Assembly (NCBI RefSeq): GCF_964204645.1
Contig: NW_027437445.1
Coordinates: forward strand, 1-64,000
Length of the DNA: 64,000 nucleotides
Direction of reading: 5' to 3'
Source: Tubulanus polymorphus
Taxonomy: Eukaryota > Nemertea > Palaeonemertea > Tubulaniformes > Tubulanidae
Shown here: positions 11,580 through 22,030 of the stretch, piece after piece
Position numbering within the stretch: position 1 is the first letter of the stretch
Layout of the letters: each line of letters begins with the position of its first letter
The notes under the pieces: model-generated
Database searches by the model: none
Told to the model about the DNA's origin: nothing
The model's input: the letters and a program-made list of their open reading frames with translations, nothing else
Made by a program: the position numbers and the translations under genes

Positions 11580-11647
11580 GGAGGTAGAAAAGCATTCTTA
11601 GCAACAATAAATAACAGAATAAAACCAACAAAAAACAATTTGAAATA

Positions 11648-11893
11648 AAAAAGTTAGTCGATGTTACAAAAGAAATTGAACACAAAATATTGGAATTAGA
11701 AAAGATAAAAACTAAATATGGAGAAAAAGTAACAGCAAATTTAAGCTACTGTAATGTTAGTACAACGCATGAATTAAAAGTATTTTTACCTGATAAATGG
11801 GTTGCATTGAGTACAGAAGATTTAGAAGGATTTAAAATAATTTACCATGGGAAAAATGAAGACGGGCATCATGATTTAGAAGTTGTTGACTAA
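11648..11893 (+). pseudogene. Small unknown protein fragment, plus strand
   Basis: About 81 open codons with no ATG start: KKLVDVTKEIEHKI, then a Lys/Glu-rich segment, then ELKVFLPDKWVALSTEDLEG and YHGKNEDGHHDLEV. The FLP-x-(R/K)(F/W) plus 'L(S/T)xExL' pattern resembles a short uncharacterised protein family I have seen in repeat-rich invertebrate genomes, but I cannot name it. It sits antisense to the flanking Polinton genes and is probably a fragment of another insertion. Confidence 0.35.
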
Positions 11894-12002
11894 ATAATTA
11901 AGAAATAAAAAAATGAATATCAAGAATCCGAAATGACTTATCTGGACAATTCAATTGCTCCGCGTAGATAGACAAAAGTAGTGAGATATTCAATTAATTA
12001 AA

Positions 12003-12399
12003 ATAAAATTAAAATTTTTTTTGCTTTTTTTCTTAAATATTAATCCATTTTTCATTGTGAATTTTGGAATTTCAGAAGTATTTTCATTTTTTATGGCTGT
12101 AGTTTCAGAATTATTAATATCATAAATTTTATTTGATTTGTACCAAATACACCCAATCAAAATGAATACAATTACAAATCCAGTTGATATAGATATTTAT
12201 CAAATATTCTATTATTAGAAGGAGTAGAAATAACAATATTTTCACCATTTTTATTAACATTTTTATTACTTATTTTTTCTTTTACCGCTTTTTTATATTC
12301 CTGTGATTTAATTCCTAATTGTCGAGACCATTCAATTTGTTTCTGAGTTCTCGGTTTTTCCTTCACATTTAATTCTTTCACCTCTTCCACTTCGCTCAT
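12003..12399 (-). pseudogene. Polinton accessory membrane protein 'Y' (remnant B)
   Basis: Starts MSEVEEVKELNVKEKPRTQK behind an ACAATAAATG leader. The block KPRTQKQIEWSRQLG matches Y at 8.1 kb. A frameshift near 12190 moves the reading frame into a transmembrane segment (STGFVIVFILIGCIW) and a charged tail that stops near 12003. Gene X ends across its start codon, as in the plus-strand copy. Function unknown; a single-pass membrane protein is likely. Confidence 0.6.
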
Positions 12400-12930
12400 T
12401 TATTGTAGAAAAATTTTTATTTTCAATATTTGAAAATGTTGATAATAGCGTCATAAATCCACCTAATTGAAATGATATAAATATCCAATCCATATATTTA
12501 ATTCGGTCATAACTAAATAATCATTTTTTAAATCGGAATATAATCTATTTTCATCTTGAATTGGCAGCATATAATTACATAACTTACTATAACCTTTTAC
12601 TACATTTTCTGATATCGCATCATTAATTCTAGCTATTCTCGCAGTTTCATATATCTTAAATAATTTAATAATTTCATCTGATTTCATTGTATCTAATTCA
12701 TTATGAGTTAAATTTTTACTAATAAAACTTTTACATTTCCCAGATGCTATTAATATTTCTAATTGATGTTTGCAATAAAGATAATATTCATAATTATTGT
12801 TTGTAGTAATATCATTTAAAGCATTATTATTATCTGACGCTAATTTTGTTTCTGTTATACCTAAATCATCCAAAGTTTTTTCAATTGGAACATTACTATT
12901 TTTAGATTTAATTTTCTTTTCACCTACTAT
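12395..12930 (-). pseudogene. Polinton accessory protein 'X' (remnant B)
   Basis: Open from NVPIEKTLDDLGI through the CKHQLEILIASGK, DTMKSDEIIKLFKIYETARI and DLKNDYLVMTELNIWIG blocks, which align with X at 7.5-8.1 kb. A frameshift near 12475 displaces the C-terminus (FQLGGFMTLLSTFSNI, still present in another frame). The expected start in the TATATAAATG-type leader reads ATA at 12928-12930. The two X copies differ at many positions, so they are not recent duplicates. It lies immediately inside the terminal-type repeats at 12950-13250. Confidence 0.7.
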
Positions 12931-12949
12931 TTATATAAGAAACAAATTA

Positions 12950-13250
12950 CTTGTGTTGTTGTAACTAGCATTCAACTAGAATTTAACTAGAATGTAACTA
13001 AAAATATACTAGATTAACAAGCTAGTTGAAATATTGTTGTTTTTATTTATTTTTTGTTGAATTCTATTTGATTTTTGTTTCAACTACCAATAACTAGAAT
13101 TCAACTAGAATGTAACTAAAAATATACTAGATTAACAAGCTAGTTAAAATATTGTTATTTTTATTCATTTTATTTGTTTCAACTGCCAATAACTAAAATT
13201 TAACTAGAATGTGACTAAAATATACTAGATTAACAAGCTAGTTGAGTTTA
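12950..13250 (-). repeat. Polinton terminal-type tandem repeats
   Basis: About two and a half units of roughly 120 bp, built from AACTAGAATGTAACTAAAA, TATACTAGATTAACAAGCTAG and an A/T-rich spacer. The same sequence in the other orientation follows the ATPase gene at 63914-64000. Here the block lies between the ATPase C-terminus (13249-13300) and gene X (12930), i.e. at a head-to-tail junction of Polinton pieces or as an internal repeat. Confidence 0.75.
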
Positions 13251-13300
13251 AATAAATTCATATTTAAATGGGTGTTGTAATCGAAATAGTAATTTTGATC
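13249..13300 (-). pseudogene. Last 17 codons of Polinton ATPase, cut off by the MULE
   Basis: Encodes the natural C-terminus of the packaging ATPase (SKLLFRLQHPFKYEFI, stop). The rest of the same gene resumes at 39473 on the far side of the MULE, with the 9 bases 13292-13300 duplicated there. This proves that the Polinton was in place before the MULE arrived. Confidence 0.9.
13292..13300. repeat. MULE target-site duplication, left
   Basis: ATTTTGATC directly abuts the left terminal inverted repeat. The identical 9 bases follow the right terminal inverted repeat at 39473-39481. Nine bases is the usual length for Mutator-like elements. Confidence 0.95.
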
Positions 13301-13616
13301 CGGTTCCTGAACTTCGCTGAAAAAGCTGAAACGCTGAAATAAAAACGCTGAAATTTCAGGGAATTTCCGAAAAACGCCCAAATTTCAGGGAATTCCCGAA
13401 AAACGCTGAAATCGTGCTAGGTACCGACAATACACGTTTTGAAATGTTTTCCGGGCCGGTGTCCGCTGACGAGTCCTGAACCGTGTTTTATGCTCTACCT
13501 TCGGTAACAGAGACATGTCTTATGGTCGTCGTCATGATCGGGTCGAGGATATTTCAGATAGAGTGAGACCACCTTCTGCATAATGAGCATTTCCGATGAC
13601 GTCACGTAATACGTAA
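13301..13616 (+). repeat. MULE left terminal inverted repeat
   Basis: Contains internal duplications of AATTTCAGGGAATT and CCGAAAAACGC near the tip. The inner part (ATCCTCGACC reversed, GATAGAGTGAGACCACCTTC, ATGACGTCACGTAATACG) matches the sequence just upstream of the transposase ATG at 37283-37360 in reverse complement. The palindromic TGACGTCA core is a CRE/ATF-type site and could serve the transposase promoter in the right copy. Confidence 0.9.
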
Positions 13617-13784
13617 TCGAACATATGTATTTGTAAACAAAAGCACGTGCTTCCCCGACCAAAGCACGTGCTGCATAGCCAAATAGAATAAAACAGAATT
13701 AAGTTCTATTCCACTTACCTAATCGCCGAGATAATTGCAAAACGAGCCGGACACCTATGGCCACACAAAGAAATACCGTAGTCA
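13617..13784. other. MULE subterminal sequence, no gene
   Basis: Short stretch between the left inverted repeat and the first Penelope-like end. It holds AAAGCACGTGCTTCCC and AAAGCACGTGCTGC, two nearby CACGTG palindromes (E-box cores). Nothing coding is seen. Confidence 0.4.
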
Positions 13785-15356
13785 CGATTGGTAGAACACT
13801 ATATCCGTGTTGACGCGATGAGGAGAGAATCCCACGATGATAATAAAAAGTCCGAAAATGAAACTTCGAGATAGTAGTTTATTTCAACGTTTCGACTATA
13901 TCCTAATAGTCATCTTCAGGAATAATGAGATACTACAGAAATTATGAGATATATATACAATCCAGAGACAAAGAGACTAATTCAAGTAATCAGAGATGAT
14001 ACAAACTAAAGGAAAATTAACGTAGAAACAGTTACACGCTAAAATAGATTAAAGGGAAGCAAACTAAGGTGTGATTATAAACAACAATAGTGAGTATAAT
14101 TATAAATGAAACTTAAAGTCAGTAGTAAAAAGAAAGACAAACAAGGGGGCACTTAAGTTAAAACAAAGGTGAATACAAGTTAAGTCAGAGACGAAATTGA
14201 TAAGAGAACAAATAACAAATAATCAAAGGGGAAGTCAAGTGTTGAGTTTAACCAGTTTACAGAGGAATTTTGATATAAGTTTATTATGGGTTGAAAAACC
14301 ATTGTTAAGGTTTACAACGTTGTTCGAATTTTCAATAATTAATGCAGATTCCAAAATATGTCTTCTAGTTTTATCGCTGCAAGGGTAAATTAATTCAGCA
14401 TTAGCAAAATCAAAATTGTGTGAAGTATGAAAAACATGACTAGCAACTCCGCTTTCAGGTTTAAAGTTTTTTACATCTTATTTATGCTCTTTTATGCGTT
14501 GATTAAGATTCCGACCTGTTTCTCCTATATATACTTTGTCGCAAACTTTACAAGGTATTTTATAAATTCCACAGTTTAGGGATTCGGTTTTCGGTTTGTT
14601 ATTAATCAATATGTTACTAAGTTTATTATTGTATTTAAAGATAAGTTGTTTATTTAGTGACCGAAGAGAAACTTTAGAATTCTCGAGGAAAGGTACATAC
14701 GGTACGATGATAGGCTGTTTATCGGTAGCCAACGTAGGAGTTCTAAGGTTGTTATTTCTAAAATGCGTAGTACGAGCTTTAAGTAGAGCTTTTTTCAATA
14801 GGAAATCGGGGTAGGCAAGTTTTTTGAGAGATTGGTTAATATGGTGAATTTCATCGGTTAGAAATGAGGGGTGGCAAATTCTCAAAGCGCGAAGAAATAA
14901 ACCTTGAGCTAAACCGAGTTTAATATCCGGAGAAGTAAAAGAGAAGTAATGGAGGTAGGATTCAGCGTTGGTAGGTTTCCTATAAACCGCGAATTTCAAA
15001 AAGGATCCACAGTTAAAAATCAAAACATCCAGAAAAGGTATTTTACTATTAGATTCCCATTCATACGTAAAAGCCAGAGACGGGTAAAGGGAGTTTAAAT
15101 ATATAAGAAAGTTATCAACATTGAAGTCAAAGGGAACCAAAGCCAGAACATCGTCAACATATCTGAGCCAGATTTTAGGGTGAATATCAGTGTAAAGAGG
15201 CAATATTTCAGATTCAACATGTTCTAGGAATAAATTAGCTAGAATAGGACTAAGAGGATTTCCCATAGCGATACCGAATGTCTGTTCGTAAAAACAATTG
15301 TTGAATTCAAATAAACTACTATCTCGAAGTTTCATTTTCGGACTTTTTATTATCAT
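13785..15356 (-). mobile_element. Penelope-like element, minus-strand copy (5'-truncated)
   Basis: Contains the 3' terminal region (13785-14234), reverse transcriptase and GIY-YIG endonuclease. Its terminal segment (GATAATAAAAAGTCCGAAAA and flanks) recurs inverted at about 15322-15410 and again, in plus orientation, at 29030-29096. Such repeated and inverted terminal pieces (pLTR-type) are typical of Penelope-like elements. The 5' part of the coding region is missing. Confidence 0.8.
14235..15356 (-). pseudogene. Penelope-like RT with GIY-YIG endonuclease
   Basis: A 373-codon frame with one in-frame TAA at 14478-14480. It starts with about 18 codons read through the terminal repeat and then joins the RT: QTFGIAMGNPLSPILANLFL and the catalytic YVDD (WLRYVDDVLAL), then FLDVLIF and FAVYRKPTNAESYLHY. 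The GIY-YIG domain begins CGIYKIPCKVCDKVYIGETG, with Arg in GRNLNQRIKEH. The stop falls just after EHK, cutting off the end of the endonuclease and the C-terminal tail (ending LCKLVKLNT). The RT core N-terminal fingers are missing, so this copy is not autonomous. Penelope elements retrotranspose by target-primed synthesis with this endonuclease. Confidence 0.85.
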
Positions 15357-15407
15357 TGTGGGATTCTCTCCTCATCGCGTCAACACGGATATAATGTTCT
15401 ACCAATC

Positions 15408-15992
15408 GTGATCACGCTACCCACGGATCGAAATATCGTATTAAAATTCTTCTTCTTCACGTTCCCGTACCTCGTCGCTAGCTTCCGAAATTATGAGAAA
15501 TGCTATATCAAATCCAGGACTGCCAAAAGTAAAGTCAAGTTCCTTCAGGAGTGTTATGCCGAAAAAGTGGTTCCGCGATCACTTTCTTGGATTTGGAAAT
15601 ACGACTCCAGCTCTGCGTTTCTCAGCAATAATAAACTTAGTAACATATTGATTAATAACAAACCGAAAACCGAATCCCTAAACTGTGGAATTTATAAAAT
15701 AGGAGAAACAGGTCGGAATCTTAATCAACGCATAAAAGAGCATAAATTAGATGTAAAAAACTTTAAACCTGAAAGCGGAGTTGCTAGTCATGTTTTTCAG
15801 ACTTCACACAATTTTGATTTTGCTAATGCTGAATTAATTTACCCTTGCAGCGATAAAACTAGAAGACATATTTTGGAATCTGCATTAATTATTGAAAATT
15901 CGAACAACGTTGTAAACCTTAACAATGGTTTTTCACCCCATAATAAACTTATATCAAAATTCCTCTGTAAACTGGTTAAACTCAACACTTGA
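15408..15992 (+). pseudogene. Deleted Penelope-like ORF: N-terminal part fused to GIY-YIG
   Basis: 194 codons. The first ~80 contain KSKVKFLQECYAEKVVPRSL, typical of the region ahead of the RT in Penelope-like proteins. The frame then jumps to NNKLSNILINNKPKTESLNC and the endonuclease, where eleven residues around the KVCDKVYI strand are deleted (GIYKI directly followed by GETGRN). The loss of this strand should inactivate the nuclease. The C-terminus (LCKLVKLNT, stop at 15990-15992) is intact. The first Met at 15408 may not be the natural start. Confidence 0.75.
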
Positions 15993-15994
15993 TT
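15990..15994. repeat. BEL/Pao target-site duplication (left copy)
   Basis: TGATT precedes the LTR; the same five bases follow the other LTR at 28700-28704. The interrupted Penelope sequence rejoins exactly after removing one copy. Confidence 0.9.
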
Positions 15995-16238
15995 TGTGGC
16001 GTTGCGAGTCACAAAGAATACCAGGTTCGGAGATAAAAGAAGAGAAAGACTAAAAACACGACGCGTTCAGTCTACAGATCATAAGATACTCGTTTATTTC
16101 GGTCACACACAGGCTAACCACCTGTCCCGACTGCACATGCGCATGCTAATATATATATGATGATTCGCTACATAGGCTAAGGGGGAGTGAACACTTTATG
16201 GTTACTGACATATTTACATAAACATCCTGTTCTCGACA
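15995..16238 (-). repeat. BEL/Pao 3' LTR
   Basis: TGTGGCGTTGCGAGTCAC to TGTTCTCGACA on the plus strand. Nearly identical to 28458-28699, with a handful of mismatches and a short TA indel (ATATATATATGATG against ATATATATGATG), so the insertion is fairly young. Confidence 0.92.
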
Positions 16239-16410
16239 TTTCTCCGGGGCGACAAAGGTAAACAAATAAAGAGTAAGAACGGAGAGATATATGAATAATT
16301 CTTAAAATGGATTAGGTAAATAAAGCTTATGGAAATCAATAAACAACTAAACGTTAATTCAAAATACGATTAAATAGTAAATTCAGGCATTGATAGTAAC
16401 TATTATGCAG

Positions 16411-17766
16411 CTATTTCAAACATTCGACGATTTTCGCACGAGCCTTTCGCGCTGCGTTTCGCACGGGTCGCGGATCGGAGGCTATAACGGAGCCAGGCTC
16501 TTTAAAGTTCATATCGGTGTTAATTTCAAGCGGGAACAGTTTATTTATAGGTCGGCTAGTATTTGTAGTGCCCATTCTAATTTCTGCAGAACGAACTGCG
16601 CCGTCGTTCCCGTAGTTCAGTTTCGTTACGATCGCAAGCTTCCAGTTAATTCTACGTTTTTGGTCGTCGTGTACGAGTACAACGTCTCCTGATCGAATCT
16701 CGCTTGTTCTGCCATTATTTCGCATGGACAGATGTCGTTCACGTAGCGCAATAACGTATTCGTTGGTCCAACGAGACCGAAAATGTTCGAAGAGTTCCAT
16801 CACTCTTTGTGCGCGTTTCTGGAGGTTTTGTGTGTTTATCGAAACACCATACTCCGGATCACTGATAGCATCGGTATCAGATTGGTGCGGTAGATTCGAC
16901 ATAACTCGTCCGTGAAGGAGGTGCGATGGTGTTAGCGGTTCTGGGTCAGTTAGGTCATCGGACAAATACGTAAGCGGGCGGTTGTTGATCACCATTTCGA
17001 TTTCCGCGACGAGCGTAATAAGTTCAGACATCGATATGTATGCGCGGACTAAAACACGTTTCAGAACTTGTTTCGTAAGTCCAACTAAACGTTCCCAAAA
17101 GCCACCATGCCATGGGGCGGCCTTTGGTATAAATACCCATTCAACATTTTTCTCGAGCATGTATTTTCGAACCGAATGAATATCGAGAAGCTTCTTTATT
17201 CCTCCCGCCGCGGCCACGAATGCCGATCCGTTATCACTTATCAACTTTTGAGGTAAGGATCGACGTGCGGCGAAACGTCGGAAGGCGAGAAGAAATGTGG
17301 CACACGACATAACAGAAACAACCTCGAGATGAACGGCACGTGTGTTCGCACATGTAAACAAGGCTATATACGCTTTCGCTTCTCTGTTGTTATCTCTCAC
17401 GAACAAATGTCCGGTGAAATCCACTCCCGTTACGGTAAAGGGAGGGGCATCTGTCAGCCTGCTCTTCTGCAACGGTGCAGGGTCCGGTAGTGGGTATGGC
17501 TGACCACTAATGATTTTGCAATTGTAACATTTTCGCAACAGAGATTTAACGACTTTCCTGATACTTTGAATCCAATAAGTTTGTCGAATACGGTTAATCG
17601 TTGATTCTGTACCCAAATGAAGTGCTCTCGCGTGAGCATCAATCACAGTTAACTCGGTAAATCGCCCTTTCGGGGGTAGTAATATTGGGAATTTCGCGCC
17701 ATAATCAATCGGGGCGTTATGGAGTCTCCCTCCAACTCTCAACAAGCTATCATCGCCAATAAACAA
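16411..17766 (-). pseudogene. BEL/Pao integrase region
   Basis: About 451 codons. An H2C2 zinc motif (HARALHLGTE ... CYNCK) is followed by the integrase core: first Asp in VTGVDFTGHLF, second in LISDNGSAFVAAAGG, Glu in WHGGFWERLVGLTKQ. The DUF5641-type C-terminal domain follows (TPSHLLHGR ... RSGDVVLVHDD ... WKLAIVTKL). An in-frame stop at 17767-17775 separates it from the RNase H segment. The integrase itself is open and all catalytic residues are present, but it can be made only as part of the broken Pol polyprotein. Confidence 0.9.
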
Positions 17767-17772
17767 CCGTAG

Positions 17773-18527
17773 CTATTTTGTCAGGGGCGCTCGCGATTTT
17801 GCATGATTACCCTGCAGCACGAAAATTTCATTCGAATAATTAGCATTTTGCACAGCTTTAACCCACGCCGTTCTAGCTCGGGCTATATCATTCGGCGTCA
17901 GATCCGCGGCGGACCGATCTGTCTGGCGTTGAAGTTTCGCGACAAACAAGAAAACGTAAGCGGTGACACGTAATAATGTTCCCAACTCTATGAATCGTTC
18001 AATGTCGATTATTTCTACCAAACCAATCCGTTCGTCCTCCGCGTCTTCAACCTGCCCGGGTTGAGGATCGTTGATGTGGAGGATATTAACTGTGCTAGTG
18101 TCAGCGTATAATTTATCCACGGGCCAGTCACCATGTTTCAGCCATTCGGGGCCAAACCACCACAAATTAGAATGCCGTAGTTTCTCGGAGTCGATTCCAC
18201 GCGATAGTATGTCTGCCGGATTATCAGACGTCGGGCAGTAACGGTACTCGTCAATTTTGATAGATTTAATCTGTTTCACGCGGTTGCTGACGAATACTGG
18301 TAATTTTCGATCGGAGTTCAACCAACAAAGCACAATCTGACTATCGCTCCAAAGCACTTTTTTGGTTATAGCGATTTCGGAACCGAGCGATTCAGTTACA
18401 TAATCGATAAGCTTCGAACCGGTCAAAGCAGCAAGTAATTCCAGTCGTGGAATAGTTAATTCCTTCACTGGTGCGACACGTGTCTTAGACATAACAAACG
18501 ATGTATCATGCTGGTTTCGTAAATAAA
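17773..18527 (-). pseudogene. BEL/Pao RNase H, downstream part
   Basis: Resumes pol after the LINE: YLRNQHDTSFVMSKTRVAP, then ELTIPRLELLAALTGSKL (the conserved Glu region) and KVLWSDSQIVLCWL (Asp), then YCPTSDNPADILSRG, the RNase H tail signature of BEL/Pao. It stops at an in-frame TAG near 17773. The few codons upstream that read as MQINSIQFNSI are the LINE's 3' tail and do not belong to pol. Confidence 0.88.
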
Positions 18528-18781
18528 TTGAATTGAATTGAATTGAATTTATTTGCAAAATAAATTGTTACAAAAAATATCGACACAATATACATTATAT
18601 TCAGAGTAACAATATATAGTGCGAGGAGTAAGGAGAAGTCAAAATTTGACTTATACGAGTCCTTACCCCTCGGTCAACAATCACACTCACATGCACTCAT
18701 CACTTACACATACACGCACATTCGTTACAAGAATCACCCTTTACATATATAAACAATTAAATGGCGGCCACGTTGCGGGCA

Positions 18782-21697
18782 TTAATATTTTGCGACCAAA
18801 TAATTGGTTAAGCATTTTTTAAAGAAAGGGCGTGATTTCGAAGATTTGAGTTTTCTGGGAAGGGAGTTCCAGGATCTTGCACCTTGGATTTTTAATGATT
18901 TCATTCTAAAGTTAGATTTCGCATATTCCACTTTTAAATTTAGTGGGCGACGAGAAGGTCGCCCTGTCATGGATTTTAGAAAACAGTAAAATTCATTGAA
19001 AATTGATGGTAAGTTTTGATTAATTTGACTAAAGACAAAATTGCACAGCTGAAATTGATATATGTCGTGTAGCTTTAAGATTTCTAATTTCTTGAAAATT
19101 GGAGTTGTATGTGCTAGCCAAAAAGAATGTGTTATTATCCGAATTGCTTTCTTTTGGAGACGAAATAAGGGTTCCAAGTAAATATTACATGAATTACCCC
19201 AGATTAAAGTTGCATATGCAAGATGTGGATTGACAAAACAATAATATAAATTTTTAAGAACACCAAAAGGAAGAACATGTTTAAGCCTATTGATGAATCC
19301 AATTCCCCGGGAAACCTTTCGAGAGATGTATTGAATATGGTCCCGCCATGTCAGTCTCTGGTCAAAAATTACACCTAAGAATTTAGTACTATCTACACGC
19401 GAAACTCTTTGTCCATCGAAAAAAAGATTAATTTGACCTAGACACTTATAACCAAAGACAATAAAATGAGTTTTAATAGCGTTCACAGAGAGCCTATTTG
19501 CTCGAAACCACTGAAGAAGTTTCTCCAGCTGAGAATTTAAAACTTGCTCTAGTTTCTTGGGGTCCTTATCGCTGATGAAAAAATTACTATCATCAGCGAA
19601 AAAAATTGACTCTAGGAGTTTACAAGAAGAGGGGCAATCATTGATATATACAAGAAAAAGCAAAGGACCTAGGATTGAGCCTTGAGGAACTCCGAAAGTT
19701 ATATTTCTAGTTGGAGATAAGGAGTTATTATATTTAACACATTGTTTACGGTCTTCTAGGTAATTTCGAAACCATTGTAGAGGGGGCCCACGAATTCCAT
19801 AATTTTCCAATTTTGAAATTAAAATATTATGATTGATTGTGTCAAAAGCCTTTGACAAATCAACGAAGACACCAATCGTGACTTTGCCATTTTCAAGATA
19901 ATCAGTTATCTTATCCGTAATAAATGCTAAGGCTGAGGCAGTGGATCTATTTTTCCTGAAACCAAATTGACGATCTGATAGAATATTGAAATTTTCAAGG
20001 AATGCCTGGAGTCTATTATAAACGAGTTTCTCTATTATCTTAGATATAGCGGGAAGGACAGAAATAGGTCGATAGTTATTGAACTGCGATTTATCGCCAC
20101 TTTTAAAAATAGGTGTTACGTGAGCGATCTTAAATATGCTAGGAACAATACCCGTAAGAAAGCTATTATTAAAAATATGACAAAGGGGTTGTGAAATAAC
20201 TTGAATTATTGATTTCAATAGTTAAGTGCTGATTTGATCACAACCACTGGATAGTTTATTTTTAAAGCCATGCACAATTAATTCAATTTCATTGGGTGTC
20301 GTCGGTGACAGAAAAAAGTTTATATGATTTCGTTCCTCTAGAAAATCTTTAAAATGTTTATCGGAAGGCGGTATTTTTGATTCTAAGGAGCCGGCAATAT
20401 TAACAAAATAGTCGTTAAAACCACTGGCTATATCATAATCTGTTGAAATTACTTTGTCTTTATATACAAATTGAGAATGGGGTTTATCGCGTTTCTGTTT
20501 ATTGAGTAAGTTATTAACCTGTTTCCATGTTTCTTTAGGATCTGATTTGCAGGAGGCGAATACATTCTTATAATACATTTGCTTACATTTCTTTAAAATC
20601 GAATTGAGCTTATTTCGATAAGTACAATATTTATCCTTACATTCCTGGGTTTTTTTACGTAAATATTTTTTATACAGTTTTTCTTTCTGTTTGATAGAAC
20701 GTCGAATACCACAGGTTAACCACGGTTTATCATTTTTCTCCACGCCAGGAGTTACATACTTAAAAGGGAAACAGATTTCAAAATAATAATCAACAATGTA
20801 ATAGAACTCCTTACATGAGACTTCTGGGTCATTGCTATTATACACATTTTGCCAGTCGCATGATAATAAACAGCGCGTGAAGCGTTCCGTGGTCCGAGGA
20901 TTAATATCTCGGATTTTAATCCGCGGTAGTTTAGTATCATGAGACTCGTACAAACCGTGAACAAAAGTATAAATAGGATAATGGTCAGTTATGTCCGCCA
21001 AAAATACACCGCTAGTAAAACTGTAATTATCAAAAAAGTTTACCAAAATATTGTCAATTACGGTTGACGAGTGGTCAGTGACACGAGTAGGGATATTAAT
21101 TAATGGCATAAATGAATTGGAAATAGCCTCATCCATAAAAGCGTCACACTGACCACTCGCACCGTAATTTCCGAAATCAATGTTATAATCCCCCAAAATT
21201 AAAACATCTAATTTCTCTTTATTTACGCGTTCAGTAAATGACTGAAATTCTTTGATGAAATTAGCTATATCACTATCAGGAGCACGATAAATAACTCCGA
21301 CGATAATGGTTTTCGGTTTAAGAGGGACTTCTATAAACAAAGATTCAGCTAAGGAGAGATCATCTCTGATCTTAAAATTTATAGAATTTTTAATCAAAAG
21401 CGCAACTCCGCCACCTCCTTTATCGTTTCTACTGCGGAATAAACTCGAATAATTCGGCAAATGATACAATGAATCATTTTGACAATTGTCATCAGTCCAT
21501 GTTTCTGACAAACCGACAATTGAAAAATTATAGTTCAAAGTTTGGAGATAATCGGAAAATGAATCAAAATTTTTATTTGCACTTCGTACATTCGCATGAA
21601 AAAAACTGAGAGGTGAATCTTTGCCATCATGATTTAGTAAATTCACATCAAAATCATAGGAACATTTGTATTCACAGTTAAGTATATCGTCATCCAT
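18782..21697 (-). pseudogene. CR1-like LINE ORF2 (APE endonuclease and RT)
   Basis: About 971 codons from the ATG at 21695-21697, broken once by TAA at 20222-20224. The APE endonuclease comes first: FFHANVRSANKNF, VGLSETWTDD (catalytic Glu), VIYRAPDSD, LILGDYNIDF and the terminal ADITDHYPIY (Asp-His). The RT follows: FKIAHVTPIFKSGDKSQFNN, YRPISVLPAISKIIEKLVYN, FVDLSKAFDTINHNILISKL, GVPQGSILGPLLFLVYINDC and the catalytic FADDSNFF. The C-terminal thumb and an RxxxFKK-type tail are present. Only the single stop between the endonuclease and RT prevents a full product. Confidence 0.9.
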
Positions 21698-22030
21698 TTT
21701 CACAAAAGTTTGAATGAATATAAAGAACACAAATATTTAAGTCACGTATTATTTCATTTGGATGTTTACGCATTGGAATTTCAATGAATAAACACCCAAA
21801 TGTAGTAAAAATATAATACTACGCTATAGTTTTTAAATTGTGTACAGGTTTTAGTTAAACCTATAATTGAAGATTGACTACCATAGACATTGAGACAATC
21901 ATAATTATTTTTTATATTTCTCACAGTGTGAGAAGGGAAAGAGAAATTCACCACGTCGAGGAGAAAAACGATCGAAATGATATAAACACAAGTATTGACT
22001 ATGTCCGGTATATTCAAGTCACTCATCCTA

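Larger units (their letters stand above)
15357..15994 (+). mobile_element. Penelope-like element, plus-strand copy, part 1
   Basis: Oriented head-to-head against the minus-strand copy. It continues after the BEL/Pao insertion at 28700-29096, where the 3' untranslated region and terminal repeat are found. It has an N-terminal coding segment and the endonuclease but lacks the RT, so it is an internally deleted derivative. Confidence 0.8.

Noticed and set aside
11375-11638. 87-aa membrane protein (MFFVGFILLFIV...)
   Set aside because: The hydrophobic start is antisense to a polymerase-type leader; only the last ~45 codons are meaningful, as a capsid fragment.
15408-15640. Independent host gene start on the plus strand
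   Set aside because: The segment matches the N-terminal region of Penelope-like proteins and is directly joined to the GIY-YIG domain.
17773-18558. MQINSIQFNSI as start of a separate RNase H gene
   Set aside because: The codons come from the AATTC-repeat tail of the LINE.
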